Shown: positions 58,876 through 64,000 of the stretch, piece after piece
Layout: every line of letters starts with the position of its first letter
Numbering within the stretch: the first letter of the stretch is position 1
From: an uncultured Marvinbryantia sp.
Lineage (GTDB): Bacteria > Bacillota > Clostridia > Lachnospirales > Lachnospiraceae
Length of the DNA: 64,000 bases
Direction: 5' to 3'
NCBI RefSeq assembly: GCF_905201705.1
Contig: NZ_CAJKOX010000019.1
Location: 1-64,000 of the forward strand
Notes under the pieces: generated by a model
Seen by the model: the letters and a program-made list of their open reading frames with translations, nothing else
Told to the model about the DNA's origin: nothing
Databases searched by the model: none
Position numbers and translations under genes: made by a program

Positions 58876-59639
58876 AAACAGGATTATGTATAGTTTGTGC
58901 GACAGCAGTTATAGTGGCTGTTGGACTGTGCCGGAAACCGGCGGCGGTTCTGGCAAGAGAAGAAATACTTGTCGGTGTACCGCAGGCGGATGCTAATATA
59001 GAAAAAGCTGCACTGACGGAAAATCTTTATCCTGCAGAATTAATCAGCGCCTTACAGCGGAATCACGAGCTTCTTGATTTTGTGGAAGGATATCTGACAA
59101 TTGAGGCGAGAGCTTACGGCGGCATTACGCAGGCGGAAAGCCGGGAGCAGTGCCCGCTTTTTCTGCAATGGGATGCGCGCTGGGGGTATGCACCATATGG
59201 AGAAATCAATATCGGGCTATCCGGCTGCGGACCAACCTGCCTGTCGATGGTGCTCTACAGTCTCACGCGGGACGAGAGCCTTACGCCCGACATGCTGGCG
59301 CAGCGCGCGCTGGATGAGGGGTATTATGTGGAGGGCGTAGGAACCTCCTGGGCATTTTTAAAAGATATAGCCCCGCAATATGGGGTGATGGTTACGGAAG
59401 AGCAGCTATATGATGAAGAGGCGATGAAGCTGTACCTGGGCGATGGCAAGCTTGTTATCTGCGCGATGGGACCGGGAGATTTTACGGATACGGGGCATTT
59501 TATTGTGGTCAGAGGATATGCCGATGGAAAACTGCTGATTAATGACCCGTTCAGCCGGAAAAACAGCACCCGGGCATGGGAGCCGGAGGTCATCCGTAGT
59601 CAGTGCAGCCGGGTGTGGACCTATGAGGCGGTAAGATAA
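58872..59639 (+). CDS. Secreted C39-family (papain-like) peptidase
   Basis: A 255-residue protein with an N-terminal signal (LCIVCATAVIVAVGLCRKPA). The C-terminal half is a Peptidase_C39_2-type domain: LSGCGPTCLSMVL with C119, DTGHFIVVRGYADG with H209, and LLINDPFS with D225. FLQWDARWGYAPYG is the common lead-in. It lacks the ABC transporter parts of bacteriocin exporters, so it acts as a stand-alone extracytoplasmic cysteine peptidase, perhaps on cell-wall or secreted peptides. Its ATG overlaps the CPBP stop, giving translational coupling. Confidence 0.86.
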   Translation: MKTGLCIVCATAVIVAVGLCRKPAAVLAREEILVGVPQADANIEKAALTENLYPAELISALQRNHELLDFVEGYLTIEARAYGGITQAESREQCPLFLQWDARWGYAPYGEINIGLSGCGPTCLSMVLYSLTRDESLTPDMLAQRALDEGYYVEGVGTSWAFLKDIAPQYGVMVTEEQLYDEEAMKLYLGDGKLVICAMGPGDFTDTGHFIVVRGYADGKLLINDPFSRKNSTRAWEPEVIRSQCSRVWTYEAVR

Positions 59640-59701
59640 CGGAACAACCATTTATGTCTGATTGCGCAGGCTTTATCATACAGGAAAGAGAGGCGGTCTG
59701 G

Positions 59702-60409
59702 ATGGATCATAACAACATACTGATGATTGAAGACGACCCGGCAATCCGGGAGGGTGTGCGCATTCTGCTGGAGGGAGAGGGGTATCACGTGGAGGAAGCG
59801 GAAAACGGCAGGATGGGGCTGGAAAAACTGACGGAGAATACTCATCTTGTAATACTGGACATTATGATGCCGGGAATCTCCGGAATCAGGACCTGTGAGG
59901 AAATCCGCAAGGTATCGAATGTGCCGGTGCTGTTTCTGACGGCAAAAGAGCAGGAATCCGATAAGGTAATCGGTCTGACGGCGGGCGGGGACGATTATCT
60001 GGTAAAGCCGTTTTCCTATGCGGAGCTGCTTGCCAGGGTAAAGGCGCTGCTGCGCAGGCGCAACGTTTACGACAAAGCAGCACAGGAGGAAAAGAGCAAT
60101 CTGCCCGAATGGCTGGGGAAGGGGGACATCCGTATCTGCACCATACAGAACAGTGTGTTTGTGCGGGGAGAGGAAGTGAATCTCACAGAACTGGAATACC
60201 GGCTGCTGCTTCTTTTCATGGAATATCCGCAGAAAATATTTTCCGCGCGCAATCTCTATGAGAGCGCATGGGAGGAGCCGTTTGACCTCGGCTCTGCAAA
60301 CACAGTGATGGTGCATATCCGCAGGCTCAGAAAAAAGGTGGAGGAGGATGCGCAGAATCCGAAGCTTATCGAAACCGTATGGGGAAAGGGATACCGCCTT
60401 GGCAGATAA
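59702..60409 (+). CDS. OmpR/VanR-type response regulator
   Basis: A 235-residue regulator with receiver residues EDD (10-12), phosphorylated D53 in ILDIMMPGISG, FLTAKE and VKPFSYAELLARV. The winged-helix output domain has VNLTELEYRLLLLFMEYP, NTVMVHIRRLRKKVEED and ETVWGKGYRLGR. ATG 59702 has GAGGCGG upstream; an in-frame ATG at 59654 is less likely. Its last codons lie in the first unit of a 36-bp tandem repeat that runs on into the kinase gene. It probably binds the TAAG repeats at 57236 and 63824 (inference). Confidence 0.93.
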   Translation: MDHNNILMIEDDPAIREGVRILLEGEGYHVEEAENGRMGLEKLTENTHLVILDIMMPGISGIRTCEEIRKVSNVPVLFLTAKEQESDKVIGLTAGGDDYLVKPFSYAELLARVKALLRRRNVYDKAAQEEKSNLPEWLGKGDIRICTIQNSVFVRGEEVNLTELEYRLLLLFMEYPQKIFSARNLYESAWEEPFDLGSANTVMVHIRRLRKKVEEDAQNPKLIETVWGKGYRLGR

Positions 60410-60524
60410 AGTACGTGCGGAAAGAGATACCGCTCTGGCAGATAAAATACATGGGGAAAGGGATACCGCCCTGGCAGATAAAATACGTGTGAAAAGGGGT
60501 ACTGCTCTGACAGACAGATTTCGT
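60381..60524 (+). repeat. 36-bp tandem repeat spanning regulator-kinase junction
   Basis: Four units at 60381, 60417, 60453 and 60489, plus the beginning of a fifth. The first contains the regulator's last codons and stop. In the kinase frame each encodes a 12-residue ERDTALADKIRx-type unit, and each carries a GGAAAGGG-like sequence followed by TTG or CTG. Confidence 0.85.
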
Positions 60525-61862
60525 GCGGAAAGCCTGACAGGAAAGATGGTAACGCGCCTGTTGCGTGGGCTGGGCGTTGGTCTGTTTGTTTTTGTTGTGC
60601 TCTATTTTGGGAGCGTGAATATTCTGCAGTATGATACGCAGTGGAGCTTTCTGCTCTATCATGAGGAGGAGAAAGGGCTGGAAGCGCTCCAGATTTATGC
60701 AGACAGGAATCACCTGGCGGCGACAGATGCTGCCAAAATCCGGAAATGGGCAGAAGAAAACGGGTTTGCGGAACTGAAAGTTTACCGTGAGGATGAAATT
60801 TTATTTGACAGCAAAGTAAAGGACAGGGACAGCCGCGGCACGGAGGAAGGGTCAGGCGTCTGGGCGAGCGGCATAAGCCAGTATGCAAGAAAATATACGG
60901 AGGTCGTTCACTTTGCAGATGGAGACGCTTTTGTTTATCTGTATAGCGGTCTGGCAGAAAAGTACTTTCACTTCATCTTTGGTATCACGGTGATGCTTGG
61001 CTTTGCAGCCTGTCTGGGTGTCTTTATCCAGGGAATGCAGGAGGATGTGCGGTATATCCAGTGTCTGCAGCGCGAGGTGGCGGTAATCAGCCTGGGAAAT
61101 CTGGAGGAGAAGGTGACGATACAGGGAGAGGATGAGCTGGCGCAGCTCGCACGCGGACTGGACAGTATGCGGCAGGAGTTAAAGGAGCATGAGCAGACAG
61201 AGAAGGAGCTGCGCGCGGCGCAGGAAAAGCTGGTGGTCGGCATGTCGCATGACCTGCGCACGCCGCTGACAGGGCTGCTGACGTATATGGAGATTTTAAG
61301 AAAGCAGGAGCGGGAGGGAAATGTCAGCGGGGAATACATTGAGAAAGCGTACAGCCGCATCCTGCAGATAAAATCGATGTCTGACCGGATGTTTGAATTC
61401 TTTTTTATTGATTCCCAGAAAGAGACAGAGCTGGAGCCGCCGGAGGATATCCGCAGCGTGCTGGGGGATTACCTCTCGGAGCTGTGCGCCCTTTTAGCGG
61501 ACGACGGCTTTTCGGTAAACGCGGACGGGCTGGAGTGGAGAAATGTCCGTATACGGGTAAATACCGATTATATGGGGCGTATCCTGAACAACATCATTTC
61601 CAATATCGAAAAATACGGCGACCGGGAGCGCGCGGTGCAGATAGAGCTTACCTGCGGGGCGGACCAGGTGGAGGTTCTTATCGCAAACGGAAGAGCCATG
61701 CCGGACAGCTACGTTGCCGGAACCGGCATTGGTGTGAAAAACGTCTCTATGATGATGGAAAAAATGGGCGGCTCCGCCAGGGTCGGAATCCTGGAGGATA
61801 CCTACTGGATAGAACTGTGGTTTCCAATATGTGAAGATACAACAAAATCCCACCGCTGCTGA
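60399..61862 (+). CDS. Sensor histidine kinase (VanS-like)
   Basis: About 487 residues from TTG 60399. Helix 1 (LGVGLFVFVVLYFGSV) and helix 2 (FGITVMLGFAACLGVFI) flank a ~110-residue sensor, then a HAMP-like segment, HisKA box VVGMSHDLRTPLTG with H284, and an ATPase domain (LNNIISNIEKYG, GTGIGVKNV). The catalytic domain's G1 glycines are degenerate (IANGRAMPD), as in some VanS relatives. The start is uncertain: TTG 60399 follows GGGGAAAGGG; ATG 60348 abuts its site inside the regulator gene; ATG 60546 would skip the repeats. It forms the pair with the upstream regulator. Confidence 0.88.
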   Translation: MADKVRAERDTALADKIHGERDTALADKIRVKRGTALTDRFRAESLTGKMVTRLLRGLGVGLFVFVVLYFGSVNILQYDTQWSFLLYHEEEKGLEALQIYADRNHLAATDAAKIRKWAEENGFAELKVYREDEILFDSKVKDRDSRGTEEGSGVWASGISQYARKYTEVVHFADGDAFVYLYSGLAEKYFHFIFGITVMLGFAACLGVFIQGMQEDVRYIQCLQREVAVISLGNLEEKVTIQGEDELAQLARGLDSMRQELKEHEQTEKELRAAQEKLVVGMSHDLRTPLTGLLTYMEILRKQEREGNVSGEYIEKAYSRILQIKSMSDRMFEFFFIDSQKETELEPPEDIRSVLGDYLSELCALLADDGFSVNADGLEWRNVRIRVNTDYMGRILNNIISNIEKYGDRERAVQIELTCGADQVEVLIANGRAMPDSYVAGTGIGVKNVSMMMEKMGGSARVGILEDTYWIELWFPICEDTTKSHRC

Positions 61863-61879
61863 TGCAGAGATGGGATTTT
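61844..61879 (+). terminator. Terminator overlapping kinase 3' end
   Basis: AAAATCCCA (61844-61852) pairs with TGGGATTTT (61871-61879), running into T. It ends the plus-strand operon and overlaps the last codons. Confidence 0.8.
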
Positions 61880-61900
61880 TCCTGTGCCACAGTAAAAATT

Positions 61901-61919
61901 CCCCCTGCATAGCAGGGGG
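61901..61919 (-). terminator. Compact hairpin terminator of DUF4143 gene
   Basis: CCCCCTGC-ATA-GCAGGGGG, a perfect 8-bp stem. On the minus strand AATTTTTACT follows. It sits seven bases after the stop of the ATPase gene and may work in both directions. Confidence 0.8.
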
Positions 61920-61926
61920 TAAATCT

Positions 61927-63246
61927 TTAGACAGAAATCAACCAGTCAATCAGGTTGATGGATTTTATACCATTATAGGAAGAATCCATTCCGGTATTCA
62001 GGGAAAGAACGATTTTTTCGTAGTTATCGCTGATTTTCTGGAGTGGTGCTAATTCCCGCCTGCGAACGTCTTCACTGGTCATTGCTTCCGTGACCTGAAC
62101 ATAAAGTTTGTCGTCTGCCTTTGTTGCGATAAAATCAACTTCGGAATTATCTACCTTACCGATAGAAACATCATATCCCCGACGAAGCAGTTCAAAGTAA
62201 ACAACATTCTCTATCGCATGACCGCTATCACGGTCTCTGAATCCAAGCAGATAGTTCCTGAGTCCAATATCAACAATGTAGTATTTCCCAAGGGTACGTA
62301 AGAATTCCTTTCCTTTGATATCGAATCTTTTGACATCATAGAAGAAATATGCCTCCAGCAGTGCATTTACATAAGCCTGTACAGTGTGAGCACTTGGGGT
62401 TCCTTTTCGCCTCCCGTCTTCAAGAAGTCCTTCATTCACCAGGGTGTTGCCGATAGAAGAAACAGAAATGTTGCTTCCGATGTTATCAGCAAGGAACATG
62501 GTAATCTTTTTCAAAAGAACAGGGTCGGTGATTCTCTTTTGACCTCTGCGATTTTCGCGTTCGAGAATATCTCTCATAATAACGGTAGAGTAGATGCCCT
62601 CCAGCAGCACCAGTGCTTTTTCCTGGTCTAAGCCTATGTCAGCAATGCCCGGCATTCCGCCAAACCGCATATATGCATCAAAAACCTCATGGAGTTCATA
62701 ATAATTTCCCATTTTATCAATAGCTTGTTTGCGTGTATTGCCCCAGGCACTTTTCGTTTCTCTTATTTCAAAATCGTGGAATGATAAAAATTCAGAGAAA
62801 GACAAAGGCAGCATCTTTATTTCTACGCATCTGCCAGATAAATAGGTGGCATATTCGGAGGAGAGCATGTAGGCATTTGAACCCGTGACATAAATATCGC
62901 AATTAAAATCAACACGGAAAGAGTTCACAGCATCCTCCCAGTCAGGAACACGCTGAACCTCATCGAAGAAGAGGTACATTCTTTTATCTGGTATGATATG
63001 CTGCCTGACATATTCGTAGAAAGAATCGCTATTCATATTCTTATAAGCGTGTGATTCAAAATTCATTTCAAGAATCTGGTCGTCAGTAACTCCATTTTCC
63101 TTTAGGTGAATGGTCATTAGTTTCAGCAGGCTGGATTTGCCACATCTGCGGATTCCGGTAACAACCTTCACTGGCTCGGTGTCCTGAAATGCTATAATCT
63201 TATTTAGGTATAAATCTCTTTTTTTGAGTTTATGAGTATCAATCAT
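61927..63246 (-). CDS. ATPase of the AAA_14/DUF4143 family
   Basis: A 439-residue protein common in anaerobes. Walker A is TGIRRCGKSSLLKL, Walker B is MYLFFDEVQRVPDWE, followed by YVTGSNAYMLSSE and SGRCVEIKMLPLSFSEF. The C-terminal DUF4143 region has ENVVYFELLRRGYDV and EVDFIA..LYVQV, recalling the PD-(D/E)XK-like fold. Its function is not established. ATG 63246 has GGAGG eight bases upstream. A promoter lies just before it and overlaps the terminator of the next gene. Unrelated in role to its neighbours as far as can be seen. Confidence 0.85.
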   Translation of the reverse strand: MIDTHKLKKRDLYLNKIIAFQDTEPVKVVTGIRRCGKSSLLKLMTIHLKENGVTDDQILEMNFESHAYKNMNSDSFYEYVRQHIIPDKRMYLFFDEVQRVPDWEDAVNSFRVDFNCDIYVTGSNAYMLSSEYATYLSGRCVEIKMLPLSFSEFLSFHDFEIRETKSAWGNTRKQAIDKMGNYYELHEVFDAYMRFGGMPGIADIGLDQEKALVLLEGIYSTVIMRDILERENRRGQKRITDPVLLKKITMFLADNIGSNISVSSIGNTLVNEGLLEDGRRKGTPSAHTVQAYVNALLEAYFFYDVKRFDIKGKEFLRTLGKYYIVDIGLRNYLLGFRDRDSGHAIENVVYFELLRRGYDVSIGKVDNSEVDFIATKADDKLYVQVTEAMTSEDVRRRELAPLQKISDNYEKIVLSLNTGMDSSYNGIKSINLIDWLISV

Positions 63247-63269
63247 TTGCCATACCTCCTTGTGATAAG

Positions 63270-63298
63270 AGTATAGCATAAACTTATGAAAAAATCAA
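63270..63298 (-). promoter_or_regulatory. Promoter of DUF4143 ATPase gene
   Basis: On the minus strand: TTGATT (63298-63293), 17-base spacer, TATACT (63275-63270). The -35 lies inside the terminator hairpin of the lipoprotein gene. Confidence 0.7.
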
Positions 63299-63330
63299 GT
63301 TTGTGCACTGAAATGCAAAAACTTGATTTA
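63290..63330 (-). terminator. Terminator of lipoprotein gene
   Basis: On the minus strand AAATCAAGTTT and AAACTTGATTT form the stem, followed by TTTC. It begins a few bases after the lipoprotein stop. Confidence 0.75.
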
Positions 63331-63337
63331 TCTGTTG

Positions 63338-63730
63338 CTATCCTTTGGAACCGACCGGGGCGCCGCCGCCCATGACATTTCCGTTTTTGTCGATGATGCG
63401 CCCCTGGGAATCGACGTGTCCGCCCTCCGGCACAGCCCAGCCGCCGTCTTTTGAAAAGGTTTCTCCGCTGGGAGTGGCAATATTTCCGTTGCTGTCAACA
63501 CGGGAACCCTTTGGCGGAACAAAGCCCTGCCCGGCGACATCTTCCACGCTGTCTGACGAATCCTTTGCAGCAGTGGCAGAAACATTTTCTGTTTCTTCTG
63601 CCTTTGTCCGGCTTTCCGTCTGTGTGCTGAGTTCTGTTTCCGTCTGCGTGGCGGGAGCTTCATTTGCACAGCCGGTCATCCCGGCAAGCAAAACCGCTAT
63701 ACAGATTCCTGCAAATCTTCTCTTCTTCAT
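63338..63730 (-). CDS. Small repeat-containing lipoprotein
   Basis: A 130-residue lipoprotein. The signal peptide has lipobox MTGC with C21, then a T/E/S-rich linker (~22-65). The rest has short repeats of the form P-x-G-x-x-VDS-x-G-x-I: PPKGSRVDSNGNI, PEGGHVDSQGRIIDKNGNV. These resemble short collagen-like or cell-surface repeat modules but match no family I know. ATG 63730 lies seven bases after GGAGG. Upstream TAAG repeats suggest control by the regulator at 59702. Confidence 0.8.
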   Translation of the reverse strand: MKKRRFAGICIAVLLAGMTGCANEAPATQTETELSTQTESRTKAEETENVSATAAKDSSDSVEDVAGQGFVPPKGSRVDSNGNIATPSGETFSKDGGWAVPEGGHVDSQGRIIDKNGNVMGGGAPVGSKG

Positions 63731-63805
63731 TTTCACGTCCTCCTTCAATTCGTTTCCGCAAGATTTCCCGCACCCTACCCTGAAGCACGGGAGAGGTTTG
63801 TCTTT

Positions 63806-63848
63806 ATTGTATCACGGGAAAAGCTTAATATTAGCTTACAAATTCTTA
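63806..63848 (-). promoter_or_regulatory. TAAG-repeat operator and -10 element before lipoprotein gene
   Basis: On the minus strand TAAG occurs at 63848, 63838 and 63827 (periods 10 and 11), followed by a -10-like TACAAT (63811-63806). No good -35 is present, so activation at these repeats is likely. Similar to 57236-57287. Confidence 0.5.
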
Positions 63849-64000
63849 ATAATCATGAATATTGGGGCGCGATTCGGGTTGTTTTTCATTAAAAATTTTA
63901 TTGACAATTTTTGAATTATCCGGGTATAATAAAAACAAGAAAACAGTTTGTTTTCGGTATGCACAGTCTCCGTGAATGACGGGACTATAATTTCGAATAT
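63849..64000. other. Window end, non-coding
   Basis: AT-rich stretch with no gene. A short AGTCTCCGT/ACGGGACT hairpin lies near 63966-63988 and may belong to a feature beyond the window. Confidence 0.35.

Noticed and set aside
1..64000. CRISPR array or riboswitch
   Set aside because: No regularly spaced short repeats of CRISPR type and no recognisable riboswitch core were seen on reading the intergenic regions.

Overview
The window looks like a chromosomal segment of a Gram-positive, low-to-mid GC Firmicute, most likely a gut Lachnospiraceae-type Clostridium (inference). The support is indirect: strong AGGAGG-type ribosome binding sites, CUT1 sugar permeases without their own ATPase, VanRS/OmpR-type two-component pairs, a CPBP protease, DUF4143-type and AAA-ATPase-like/PD-(D/E)XK proteins, and no outer-membrane export genes. 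Base composition differs by block. The wzx/wzy part is AT-rich, while the transporter block around 47.5-57 kb is GC-rich, which suggests a mosaic.

Region 1 (1-20049) is a Wzx/Wzy-type surface polysaccharide locus. It holds the end of the initiating sugar-phosphate transferase and genes for nucleotide sugars: UDP-GlcA 4-epimerase and UDP-Glc dehydrogenase for UDP-GlcA/UDP-GalA, and ManC, ManA, Gmd and Rmd for GDP-mannose to GDP-D-rhamnose. Five GT-B glycosyltransferases, a Wzy polymerase, a hexapeptide acetyltransferase, a Wzx flippase and an acyltransferase-3 gene follow. The acyltransferase gene is frame-broken at a G9 and a C8 tract; adding one base to each restores a 357-residue protein. 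A Nudix hydrolase and a phosphohexomutase close the region. A third G9 tract sits at the 3' end of a glycosyltransferase gene. These tracts are the best candidate for phase variation here.

Region 2 (about 20.3-47.2 kb) is a defence/conflict island that begins next to a decayed ISL3-type element. In order it contains: an AlbA_2/ATP-binding protein; a NACHT-pentapeptide STAND protein preceded by an 18-codon ORF; an Abi-alpha (DUF4393) protein; a SIR2 fragment; a 1.85-kb AAA-ATPase-like/PD-(D/E)XK unit; a three-gene operon (Trypco1 small protein, trypsin-NACHT-propeller STAND protein, and an 810-residue protein with two SpoVG-like domains followed by possible OST-HTH domains); an almost identical second copy of the 1.85-kb unit; a macro-domain protein with C-terminal membrane helices; and a four-gene operon joining a type I-like methylase and specificity subunit to an ABC-type ATPase and an HNH nuclease (Septu-like), with no HsdR. 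The trypsin-NACHT/SpoVG triad and the methylase-Septu hybrid are the strongest candidates for little-described systems. A tRNA-Glu(CUC) gene marks the right edge.

Region 3 (47.5-57 kb) holds a two-component system divergent from a five-gene operon. The operon encodes a solute-binding lipoprotein with an N-terminal extension, two sugar-type permeases, an HlyD-like adaptor and a MacB-like membrane protein. A symmetric pair of 11-bp-spaced repeats lies in the shared intergenic region.

Region 4 (57.2-64 kb) is an envelope/sensing operon: a secreted protein, a CPBP protease, a C39-type peptidase, a response regulator and a histidine kinase. A 36-bp tandem repeat spans the regulator-kinase junction. 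Opposite it lie a DUF4143-type ATPase and a small lipoprotein. TAAG-type spaced repeats upstream of the operon recur upstream of the lipoprotein, suggesting one regulon.
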